Below, piece by piece: positions 1 through 5,597 of a stretch of 5,620 nt of DNA. The DNA lies in assembly GCA_002385815.1 (NCBI GenBank), contig DGEE01000108.1, forward strand, positions 1 through 5,620, given 5' to 3'. The notes under the pieces are model-generated. The model was not told the origin of the DNA, made no database searches, and was given only the letters and a program-made list of their open reading frames with translations. Source of the stretch: Hungateiclostridiaceae bacterium UBA3934 (GTDB lineage Bacteria > Bacillota > Clostridia > Acetivibrionales > DTU013). Positions within the stretch are counted from its first letter, which is position 1; the number at the start of each line of letters is the position of its first letter. The translations under genes and the position numbers were made by a program.

Positions 1-950
1 ACCTGGCTGCGCAGGTTGCGCACCGCCCGGATTGCCTCCTGAACCAGGGAGAGGGCCTCCGCTTCGCCGGGAAAATCCAGGCGGGAATCCTGGCGCGGCC
101 AGGCCGCGATGACAAGGGCCGATTGGCGCTGCGGCAGATGCTGCCAGATCTCTTCGGATATAAAAGGCATGAAGGGGTGCAGCAGGCGCAGCACTCCGTC
201 GAGAACGTAAAGCAGGACGCCCCGGGTGCGGCGGCGGGATTCACGGGAGGCCTCCGTCTCACATTCACCGTAAAGATAATGCTTGCTCAACTCCACATAC
301 CAGTCGCAATAGTCGCTCCAGAGAAATTCATAAACCTGGCGGGCGGCCTCACCCAGCTCATATTCCTCAAGCAAAGCGGTAACCCGGCCCACGGCTTCAT
401 TGTAGCGGTGCAATATCCAGCGGTCCTCGCTCGTCAGGTTCTCTGTCGATGAGCCGGGAACAAAGGGAATGTAATCGGGCTCCTGGCCGGATCCGCCGTC
501 CAGGTTCATCAAGACAAAGCGGGAGGCGTTCCAGACCTTGTTGGCAAAGTTGCGCCCCGCCTCCACATTTTCCTGGCGGAAGCGCTGGTCATTGCCGGGC
601 TCCTGCCCCGTAACCAGGGTAAAGCGAAGGGTGTCGGCGCCGTATTGGGCGATCACTTCGAGGGGATCAATCCCGTTTCCGAGAGATTTACTCATCTTCC
701 GCCCCAGGGCATCGCGCACCAGCCCGTGGATATAAACCGTTTTGAAAGGAACCTCCCGCATAAACCGGAGCGACATGAAAAGCATCCGCGCCACCCAGAA
801 AAAGATAATATCATAACCGGTCACCAGGACGCTGGTGGGGAAGTAGCGCTTCAGATCCGGCGTCTCATCGGGCCAGCCCATGGTGGAGAAGGGCCACAGG
901 GCCGAGCTGAACCAGGTGTCCAGGACGTCCTCATCCTGGCGGATCCGGGT
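1..950. other. GC-rich segment with foreign codon use inside valS
   Basis: Hand counts give about 70 percent GC at 1-120 and about 63 percent at 541-600 and 841-960, against about 48 percent at 961-1080, 38 percent at 1081-1140 and 53 percent at 1501-1560. In the coding strand, I count 29 arginine codons on the low-coordinate side, all CGN (mostly CGC/CGG). From the TTG start to codon 415 I count about 29 AGA/AGG and 3 CGN. argJ and cheW also favour AGA/AGG, so the GC-rich segment is the outlier. The last AGG is at 1034-1032 and the first CGG at 947-945, which brackets the switch. The frame is unbroken and the protein is conserved on both sides. Recombination or assembly chimera are both possible. 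Confidence 0.85.
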
Positions 951-2276
951 TGATCCGCATTTCGGGCATTTTTCAGGTGCCTTGTGGGATACCATGACAT
1001 TGTCGCAGTCATCGCAATAATAAGCAGGGATCCTGTGGCCCCACCATAGCTGTCTTGAAATGCACCAATCCTGGATATTCTCCATCCAGTTGAAATATAT
1101 CTTTGAAAACCTTTCGGGCACAAACTTTATGGTACCGTTCCTGACTGCTTCTATCGCCGGCTCAGCCAGAGGTTTCATTTTTACGAACCACTGCCTCGAA
1201 AGGATAGGCTCGATAACTGTGTCACATCTGTAGCAAGTACCCACATTGTGGCTGTGGTTTTCGATCTTCTCCAGCAAACCCAGTTCCCTGAGATCTTCCA
1301 CGATCCTCTTTCTTGCCTCATATCTCTCCATGCCGGCATACTTGCCTGCATTTTCATTCATAACAGCCCTGTCGTCCATGACCCTGATCTGCTGCAGATC
1401 ATGACGCAGACCCACTTCAAAGTCATTGGGATCGTGAGCCGGTGTTATCTTGACCACACCTGTCCCGAACTCCTTGTCTACATAAGAATCTGCAATCACA
1501 GGGATCTCCCTGTCCATCAGGGGCAGTATGACAGTTTTCCCGATCAGATCACTGTATCGCTCATCCTCCGGATTGACTGCAACGGCGGTATCTCCGAGCA
1601 TCGTCTCGGGTCTGGTGGTGGCTACTGTCACAAATCCGCCACTGTCTTTTATCGGATACCTGATATGCCAGAAGCTGCCATCCTGCTCTTCATGCTCCAC
1701 TTCTGCGTCCGATATGGATGTGCAGCATTTGGGACACCAGTTGATTATGCGGTCTCCTCTGTAGATGAGGCCTTTCTCATAGAGCCTGACGAAAACCTCC
1801 AGTACAGCCTTTGAAAGACCCTCGTCCATGGTGAACCTTTCCCTGTCCCAATCGCATGAGCTCCCGAGCTTCTTGAGCTGCTCAACTATCCTGCCGCCAT
1901 AGACCCTTTTCCATTCCCATGCTCTCTCGAGGAATTTCTCCCTGCCTATGTCTTCTTTCTTCAGGCCTTCCTTTGCCATGGTCTCAACGATCCTGGCCTC
2001 TGTAGCTATACTGGCATGGTCTGTGCCCGGCAGCCACAGTGCGCAGTAGCCCTGCATCCTCTTCCACCTGATGAGTATATCCTGCAGCGTATTGTCAAGG
2101 GCATGCCCCATATGGAGCTGGCCTGTGATATTTGGCGGAGGTATCACAATGGTGTAAGGTGTTTTGCTGCTGTCCGGCACAGCATGGAAATATTTCTTTT
2201 CCATCCATTCATTATAGAGTCTGTCCTCCACCTGTGACGGATCATATTTTTTTGCCAACTCTCTTATTCTTTGCAA
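1..2276 (-). CDS. valS: Valyl-tRNA synthetase (ValRS), C-terminus cut off by window edge
   Basis: Class I aminoacyl-tRNA synthetase that charges tRNA-Val with valine in the cytoplasm and edits mischarged threonine. Seen in the translation: the nucleotide-binding HIGH-type motif HMGH at residues 55-58 after PPPNITG; the CP1 editing domain with TTRPETMLGD near 220-229 and GTGVVKITPAHDPNDF; the conserved WCISRQLWWGHRIP; a Cys pair cluster (YYCDDC...KCPKCG, near 421-441) typical of a zinc site; QDEDVLDTWFSSALWPF; and KMSKS at 527-531, followed by the start of the anticodon-binding domain. 758 codons are present against about 880 usual, so the last ~120 residues (C-terminal coiled coil) lie outside. 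The start is TTG at 2276-2274: the frame is closed by TAA at 2315-2313, no ATG or GTG lies between, and an ideal ribosome site precedes it. It follows the small membrane-protein gene by 124 nt without a terminator and shares its T-box leader. Composition and codon use change abruptly near 950 (see findings). Confidence 0.97.
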   Translation of the reverse strand, partial: MQRIRELAKKYDPSQVEDRLYNEWMEKKYFHAVPDSSKTPYTIVIPPPNITGQLHMGHALDNTLQDILIRWKRMQGYCALWLPGTDHASIATEARIVETMAKEGLKKEDIGREKFLERAWEWKRVYGGRIVEQLKKLGSSCDWDRERFTMDEGLSKAVLEVFVRLYEKGLIYRGDRIINWCPKCCTSISDAEVEHEEQDGSFWHIRYPIKDSGGFVTVATTRPETMLGDTAVAVNPEDERYSDLIGKTVILPLMDREIPVIADSYVDKEFGTGVVKITPAHDPNDFEVGLRHDLQQIRVMDDRAVMNENAGKYAGMERYEARKRIVEDLRELGLLEKIENHSHNVGTCYRCDTVIEPILSRQWFVKMKPLAEPAIEAVRNGTIKFVPERFSKIYFNWMENIQDWCISRQLWWGHRIPAYYCDDCDNVMVSHKAPEKCPKCGSTRIRQDEDVLDTWFSSALWPFSTMGWPDETPDLKRYFPTSVLVTGYDIIFFWVARMLFMSLRFMREVPFKTVYIHGLVRDALGRKMSKSLGNGIDPLEVIAQYGADTLRFTLVTGQEPGNDQRFRQENVEAGRNFANKVWNASRFVLMNLDGGSGQEPDYIPFVPGSSTENLTSEDRWILHRYNEAVGRVTALLEEYELGEAARQVYEFLWSDYCDWYVELSKHYLYGECETEASRESRRRTRGVLLYVLDGVLRLLHPFMPFISEEIWQHLPQRQSALVIAAWPRQDSRLDFPGEAEALSLVQEAIRAVRNLRSQ

Positions 2277-2282
2277 TTCGAT

Positions 2283-2290
2283 CTCCTCCC
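2283..2290 (-). promoter_or_regulatory. Ribosome binding site fixing the TTG start of valS
   Basis: The minus strand reads GGGAGGAG, then six bases, then TTG. This is a near-perfect Shine-Dalgarno match at ideal spacing. It decides for TTG at 2276 over a second in-frame TTG six codons later. Confidence 0.85.
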
Positions 2291-2400
2291 GGTCACATTT
2301 AATATCAGATATTTACATCACGAAATATGGTATGGGCACAGCAGGATGTGTCTGGCACAGAATTTGTCCCGTTTCTTTCCCGTCGGCTGTCCCGGTCATG

Positions 2401-2649
2401 CTACATATTATTGAAAACGATCAGCAACAGTATGAGTCCCGGCAAAAAGACCATCATGCCGTAAAGCTTGATGTTCACCGTTGCCTTCAGCATTTTGTAT
2501 TCTTCGAGCTCTTCTTCATCCATCCCGGATTCATTCTCTAATATCACTTTCCTGTCAAGACCATATCTCTTTGCGATTTTTTTCGCTCCTGCCACCATAA
2601 TCAGGCCGGCAATCAGAAACAGGCCTGCCAGTATTTTGAGTATCAGCAT
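2401..2649 (-). CDS. Small two-helix membrane protein, function unknown
   Basis: An 82-residue protein that I cannot assign to a named family. Visible in it: a hydrophobic segment at residues 2-22 (Leu/Ile/Ala/Gly rich), a basic stretch KKIAKR at 23-28, a charged middle with an acidic run (DEEELEE, 44-50), and a second hydrophobic segment at about 58-79. The two helices with a short basic-then-acidic loop imply an integral membrane protein with both ends on the same side; the basic residues after helix 1 suggest the loop faces the cytoplasm. The start is ATG at 2649, preceded by AAGGAAG six bases upstream, which argues for a real gene. It lies directly behind the T-box terminator and 124 nt ahead of valS on the same strand, so it should be co-transcribed with valS and induced when tRNA-Val is uncharged. 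Base composition is like the rest of the window outside the GC-rich part of valS. A role in valine or tRNA biology is not shown by the sequence. Confidence 0.8.
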   Translation of the reverse strand: MLILKILAGLFLIAGLIMVAGAKKIAKRYGLDRKVILENESGMDEEELEEYKMLKATVNIKLYGMMVFLPGLILLLIVFNNM

Positions 2650-2664
2650 ATGTCACTTCCTTTC

Positions 2665-2703
2665 AAAAACAAAACCCCTCATCCAAACTCATTGGACGAA
2701 GGG
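2665..2703 (-). terminator. Intrinsic terminator of the T-box leader
   Basis: The minus strand carries a 12-bp stem (arms CCCTTCGTCCAA and TTGGATGAGGGG, two G-U type pairs) with a 5-base loop at 2703-2675. It is followed by TTTTGTTTTT (2674-2665). Its 5' arm contains the sequence that the alternative antiterminator needs (CGTCCAA), the standard attenuation layout. It ends 15 bases before the ATG of the small membrane-protein gene. Confidence 0.93.
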
Positions 2704-3000
2704 CTACGCTCCGCGGTACCACCAAAATTCCCTTTACAGGGCTGCTCACAGGAATAACGGTTCCTCATCCGCTGCAGTTATTCCGCACATCCCGGCAGGA
2801 TCAAAGCTGCGATCCTGTCCTGCAAATATGTGACGGCTTTTTACTGCAGAACTCCCGGGCGACCTTCAGCAGCCTTATCCCCGAAAGACCTTCCAGCCTG
2901 TGGGTCTTTCTCTCTTGCAGTCCTTCACGGTATCTCATGTGATACCCTGAACGCCTTTTGGGGCAGATATCTGCCTACTCCTCCCGTTCAACGTCTGGTG
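2675..3000 (-). promoter_or_regulatory. T-box riboswitch, valine specifier (GUC)
   Basis: A tRNA-sensing leader that lets transcription continue when uncharged tRNA-Val binds. On the minus strand, 5' to 3': the base of Stem I, GAAC at 2989-2986 pairing with GTTC at 2852-2849, and GGG (2985-2983) with CCC (2859-2857), leaving a GGGA bulge as expected for a kink-turn; AGTA at 2979-2976 (5' side of the specifier loop); the AG bulge AGAGAG at 2915-2910; an apical 8-bp hairpin (2910-2903 with 2890-2883) whose loop holds GCTGGAA; and GAAG-GTC-G at 2866-2860, with GTC (2863-2861) as the likely specifier. Further hairpins at 2817-2796 and 2784-2751 fill the Stem II/III region. The T-box sequence and terminator follow. 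The exact register of the specifier is inferred: GGU (glycine) is the adjacent alternative, but valS downstream supports GUC. Confidence 0.93.
2691..2725 (-). promoter_or_regulatory. T-box sequence and antiterminator
   Basis: The minus strand reads UUGG-UGGU-ACCGCGG (2725-2711), a match to the conserved T-box core. The bulge UGGU at 2721-2718 would pair with the free ACCA end of tRNA; its last base U fits a discriminator A, as in tRNA-Val. UUGG (2725-2722) can pair with CCAA of GTCCAA (2696-2691), closing the antiterminator. The same bases otherwise form the 5' arm of the terminator, so the two structures exclude each other. Confidence 0.93.
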
Positions 3001-3025
3001 CCATATTAAAAATTATGTGCTTAAT

Positions 3026-3054
3026 ATAATATATGAAACTAAAAAAAGTGTCAA
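3026..3054 (-). promoter_or_regulatory. Sigma-A promoter of the T-box / small ORF / valS unit
   Basis: The minus strand has a perfect -35 TTGACA (3054-3049), a 17-base spacer and -10 TATTAT (3031-3026, one mismatch to consensus). Transcription would begin near 3020-3018, giving a leader of about 370 nt before the first start codon and placing the base of Stem I about 30 nt from the RNA 5' end. No second promoter is evident ahead of valS. Confidence 0.85.
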
Positions 3055-3063
3055 GGTAAACCG

Positions 3064-3080
3064 GGTTCACTTATTGAACC
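3064..3080. repeat. Perfect inverted repeat between divergent promoters (candidate operator)
   Basis: GGTTCA (3064-3069), five bases, then TGAACC (3075-3080): a perfect 6-bp dyad of 17 bp total. The right arm coincides with the -35 box of the argJ promoter (TTGAAC, 3074-3079). The left arm starts 10 bp upstream of the -35 of the opposing T-box promoter. The position suits a repressor of argJ. It does not resemble the ArgR/AhrC box (TGAAT...ATTCA) in arm orientation, so no regulator is named. Confidence 0.5.
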
Positions 3081-3102
3081 TGCTGGTGTTATTATGTATA
3101 AT
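3074..3102 (+). promoter_or_regulatory. Sigma-A promoter of argJ
   Basis: -35 TTGAAC (3074-3079, TTGA conserved), 17-base spacer, perfect -10 TATAAT (3097-3102). The expected start is near 3109, giving a 5' UTR of about 48 nt. The -10 region overlaps a smaller dyad, ATTAT-GT-ATAAT (3091-3102). An in-frame ATG at 3094 lies inside this promoter and so cannot be the argJ start. Confidence 0.75.
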
Positions 3103-3144
3103 TTACTTGTTGTTAGCAAAAGGCAGAAAAACTTTGCAAATGAG

Positions 3145-3151
3145 TGGAGTG
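3145..3151 (+). promoter_or_regulatory. Ribosome binding site fixing the argJ start
   Basis: TGGAGTG, with GGAG at 3146-3149, sits seven bases before ATG at 3157. It selects this start over the in-frame ATG at 3094, whose upstream sequence has no Shine-Dalgarno match and which lies in the promoter. Confidence 0.75.
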
Positions 3152-3156
3152 TTATT

Positions 3157-4359
3157 ATGGATATATTAAAAGGCGGCGTGACGGCGCCTGAAGGTTTTTT
3201 TGCCACCGGTGTGGCATGCGGGCTCAAGAAGGACGGCAGGAAGGATCTTGCCATCGTGTGCTCGGAGGACAGTGCTGCAGTGGCTGGTGTTTTTACGACG
3301 AATAAGGTCAAAGGGCATTCACTGCAGTTGACAATGGAGCATGTCAAAACCGGCTATGCCAATGCCATAGTTATCAACAGCGGCAATGCCAATGCCTGTG
3401 TCGGCGAGCAAGGTTATGAGGATGCGCTCAGAATAGCAACGGTCACCTCCGGATTGCTCGACTGTGAGCCGGATGATATCCTGGTAGCCTCCACAGGTGT
3501 GATCGGAGAGCGTCTGAACATGGATGCCATCGTGCCTGCCCTTGAAGAACTGGTATCAAACATGGGTCCGGATGGAGGGAAATATGCTGCTGAAGCCATC
3601 ATGACTACGGATACTGTTCCCAAAGAGATCGCAGTGGAACTGGAACTGCAGGATACGAAGGTGGTCATAGGCGGCATGGCCAAGGGTTCAGGCATGATAC
3701 ACCCCAATATGGCCACAATGATCGGCATTATCACCACTGATGCCAACATATCCAGAAAGCTGCTGGACAAGGCACTCAAGACTGTCGTGAGTTCCACATT
3801 CAACAGAGTCACTGTCGACGGAGATACCAGTGTCTGCGATATGGTGGTCATATTTGCCAACGGCATGGCGGAAAACCCCGGCATCATAAATGAAGGAGAA
3901 GATTATGAGAACTTCGTGAAGGGACTCGAATACGTCTGCACGTATCTGTCCAGGCTGATCGCCGGCGACGGCGAAGGTGCTACAAAGCTGGTCGAAGTCG
4001 TGGTCGAAGGAGCAGGCAAACAGGATGATGCATACAAAGCCGCCTGTGCAGTGGCAAAGTCTCCGTTGGTAAAAACGATGATGTTTGGCAATGATGTCAA
4101 CTGGGGCAGGATAATGACAGCAGTCGGATATTCAGGAGCAGAATTCGACCCTGCTTTTGTCGATATATATATCGGTGACATGCTTGTGTGCAAAGCCGGG
4201 GGTGCCGTTGATTTCGACGAGACAGATGCCCGGAGACTGCTGGAAAAAAGAGAAGTCAGACTGCTCATAAAGCTCAACAGGGGTATATATGCGGATCGCG
4301 TCTGGACATGTGATCTTTCTGATGATTATGTAAAGATAAACGCAAGTTACCGCACATAG
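3157..4359 (+). CDS. argJ: Glutamate N-acetyltransferase / ornithine acetyltransferase ArgJ
   Basis: Cytoplasmic enzyme of the arginine acetyl cycle: it moves the acetyl group from N-acetylornithine to glutamate, and in bifunctional members also makes N-acetylglutamate from acetyl-CoA. It is a self-cleaving Ntn-type enzyme. Seen in the 400-residue translation: the N-terminal VTAPEGF; NSGNANAC near 85-92; the oxyanion pair Thr113-Gly114 in STGVIG; Lys176 in KGSGMIHPNMAT; the cleavage site Ala186-Thr187, where Thr187 becomes the nucleophile of the beta chain; Glu273 in GDGEGATK; and the C-terminal NASYRT with Asn395 and Thr400 expected to bind substrate. Length is normal for the family and no key residue is missing. 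The start at 3157 is set by the ribosome site, by the family N-terminus and by the promoter position. No other arg gene is adjacent, which is unusual for Bacillota, where argJ often sits with argC/argB/argD. cheW follows after 47 nt. Mono- versus bifunctional activity cannot be read from the sequence. Confidence 0.97.
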   Translation: MDILKGGVTAPEGFFATGVACGLKKDGRKDLAIVCSEDSAAVAGVFTTNKVKGHSLQLTMEHVKTGYANAIVINSGNANACVGEQGYEDALRIATVTSGLLDCEPDDILVASTGVIGERLNMDAIVPALEELVSNMGPDGGKYAAEAIMTTDTVPKEIAVELELQDTKVVIGGMAKGSGMIHPNMATMIGIITTDANISRKLLDKALKTVVSSTFNRVTVDGDTSVCDMVVIFANGMAENPGIINEGEDYENFVKGLEYVCTYLSRLIAGDGEGATKLVEVVVEGAGKQDDAYKAACAVAKSPLVKTMMFGNDVNWGRIMTAVGYSGAEFDPAFVDIYIGDMLVCKAGGAVDFDETDARRLLEKREVRLLIKLNRGIYADRVWTCDLSDDYVKINASYRT

Positions 4360-4406
4360 CAGCCGATATAAACTATAGAAAATACAAGGAACAGGGAGGG
4401 GTCATA

Positions 4407-4898
4407 GTGGGTGTGAAGCAGTACGTGGTGTTTATGATCGATGGTGATGAGTTCGGCCTTGAAATCGAAAATGTCAGCATTATCGAGAGGATGCTCGAAG
4501 TATTCAAAATTCCGAACACGCCTGATTACATCGAAGGACTGGCTAATCTGAGAGGTAAGGTACATACCATATTCAATCTCAGAAAACGTTTCCATCTGCC
4601 CTGTCCCGAATTCAGTGAAGACACAAGGGTAATAATCGCCAGGACTGCAGACGATTCAGTAGTAGGTCTTATCGTTGACGGAGTGCGTGAAATAATAAAG
4701 ATCGAGGACAGCCAGTACGAACCTGTGCCTGCAGCGTTGTCAAGCGTCAGGGACAAGTTCCTGAGCGGCACTGCAAAAGTCGGTGACAGACTGATATTAC
4801 TGCTGGATCTGGAAAAGGTCATCAAGGAAGAAGATATTCCTCCGGAAAAGCCAGCAAAGAAGGGTAGAGCGAAGAAAACTTCAAAGTCCGGAAAATAA
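4407..4898 (+). CDS. cheW: CheW-type chemotaxis adaptor with lysine-rich tail
   Basis: CheW-fold scaffold protein that normally bridges the histidine kinase CheA and chemoreceptors at the membrane-associated signalling array. The CheW domain covers residues 3-142 or so. It opens with KQYVVFMIDGDEFGLEIENV and contains IPNTPDYIEGLANLRGKV, in which Arg49 of the NLRG motif matches the conserved receptor/kinase-interface arginine, then IFNLRKRF, VVGLIVDGVREII and a closing LLLDLEKVI strand. The usual DLR of this last loop is NLR here. Residues about 145-163 form a Pro/Lys-rich tail (8 Lys or Arg in the last 19), absent from the short classical CheW; this makes it 163 residues rather than about 150. 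The GTG start at 4407 has GGGAGGGG six bases upstream; GTG at 4413 would be too far. It lies 47 nt behind argJ with no terminator seen, so co-transcription is likely. No cheA, mcp or other che gene is in the window, so it could be an orphan adaptor. The symbol is by family only. Confidence 0.92.
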   Translation: MGVKQYVVFMIDGDEFGLEIENVSIIERMLEVFKIPNTPDYIEGLANLRGKVHTIFNLRKRFHLPCPEFSEDTRVIIARTADDSVVGLIVDGVREIIKIEDSQYEPVPAALSSVRDKFLSGTAKVGDRLILLLDLEKVIKEEDIPPEKPAKKGRAKKTSKSGK

Positions 4899-4901
4899 CA
4901 G

Positions 4902-4925
4902 CACCAGCAGAAACATGGGCTGGTG
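4902..4925. terminator. Hairpin between convergent cheW and amidase genes (possible weak terminator)
   Basis: A perfect 7-bp dyad, CACCAGC and GCTGGTG, with a 10-base loop, placed three bases after the cheW stop codon and 31 bases past the amidase stop on the other strand. No U-tract follows on the plus strand. On the minus strand a loosely T-rich run (TGTTATTTT) follows, so it could act there. The position between convergent genes fits a shared terminator, but the tail evidence is weak. Confidence 0.35.
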
Positions 4926-4955
4926 GTATCGAAGTCATAGCAGCATCATATCACA

Positions 4956-5498
4956 TCAGATACGGACGCCAGCTATATGCAGGAACCTGACATATGCCGG
5001 CTTAAAGTCCACCAGCGGGTAATAGTCTGTATCGAAGGTATGTGCTGCTACTAATATCCCTTCCAGAGTCGGCGGGCCGGAAACTTTTACGATGACCGGT
5101 GAGTGATGGAAGTGGCTGCTGTCGGCAAACGACAGTTGAGCGATATCCCCGGGCTGCACATCTGAAACATCCACTTCTTCTGCAAAAGGACCTGCTCCCC
5201 TGTTGTTGATGAGAAAGTTGTAAAGGTAGTTCACTCCCGTCCAGGATGCTGTCCTGTTATAAGAGTTGATGTAATACCAGCCATAGACCGGCGTATGGTT
5301 CATGATCCCGCTTCCCGCATATATGCACTGCGAAGCGAAGTTGGTACAGTCCCCACCCAGTTTTTCGAAGTCATAATAGGCCGGATTTCGCCCATAAGCC
5401 CATCTATGTGCATACCGGACAGCCTTGTCCCTGTCGTAGGGTTTTATTGTTCTCTTCCTGCCACCAGCAGCAAAATACATCATATTCCCCGCAAGCAT
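4956..5498 (-). CDS. Amidase_6-domain protein (putative cysteine amidase)
   Basis: A 180-residue protein matching, from memory, the 'putative amidase domain' family (Amidase_6), papain/NlpC-like cysteine hydrolases thought to cut amide bonds, probably in cell wall peptides; substrates are not established. Seen: the family opening YDRDKAVRYAHRWAYGRNPAYYDF at residues 21-44 (quoted in two halves: YDRDKAVRYAHRWA and YGRNPAYYDF); GGDCTNFASQC, with Cys51 the likely nucleophile; GWYY and SWTGVNYLYNFL; PGDIAQL near 116-122; HFHHSPVIV, with His131 or His132 the likely general base; AAHTFDTDYYPL; and a C-terminal FLHIAGVRI. The domain fills almost the whole protein. The first 20 residues are short and basic (GGRKR) without a clear signal-peptide core. 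The start is ATG at 5498, with AAAGGAG eight bases upstream; the adjacent TTG at 5501 is the alternative. It converges on cheW with 57 nt between. No clear promoter is seen ahead of it. Confidence 0.88.
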   Translation of the reverse strand: MLAGNMMYFAAGGRKRTIKPYDRDKAVRYAHRWAYGRNPAYYDFEKLGGDCTNFASQCIYAGSGIMNHTPVYGWYYINSYNRTASWTGVNYLYNFLINNRGAGPFAEEVDVSDVQPGDIAQLSFADSSHFHHSPVIVKVSGPPTLEGILVAAHTFDTDYYPLVDFKPAYVRFLHIAGVRI

Positions 5499-5597
5499 CA
5501 AAGGATCTCCTTTATCATCCTATGCCGGAGAAAGACAAGGTGACACCCCGACCATATGGAAAAAACCTTGCAGCAGCATCGCCCTGCCTCTTTCCAT

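Noticed and set aside
1248..1814. Open frame of 188 codons on the plus strand
   Set aside because: It lies antisense to valS, has no ribosome site, and its translation shows no domain logic, while the minus strand here encodes the conserved ValRS editing domain.
2468..2833. Open frame of 121 codons on the plus strand across the small membrane gene and T-box
   Set aside because: It is antisense to a gene with a good ribosome site and to a structured RNA leader, with no ribosome site of its own.
3091..3102. ATTAT-GT-ATAAT dyad as an arginine repressor box
   Set aside because: It is short, AT-only in its arms and mostly explained by the -10 hexamer; it does not match the ArgR/AhrC pattern well.
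3094..3156. Extended argJ start giving 21 more residues
   Set aside because: The ATG at 3094 lies inside the promoter (overlapping the approach to the -10 box), upstream of the expected transcript start, and the extra residues have no family counterpart.
5520..5597. A 25-codon minus-strand frame ahead of the amidase gene, possible leader peptide
   Set aside because: It follows a T-run directly, has no ribosome binding site, and has no run of regulatory codons or attenuator behind it.
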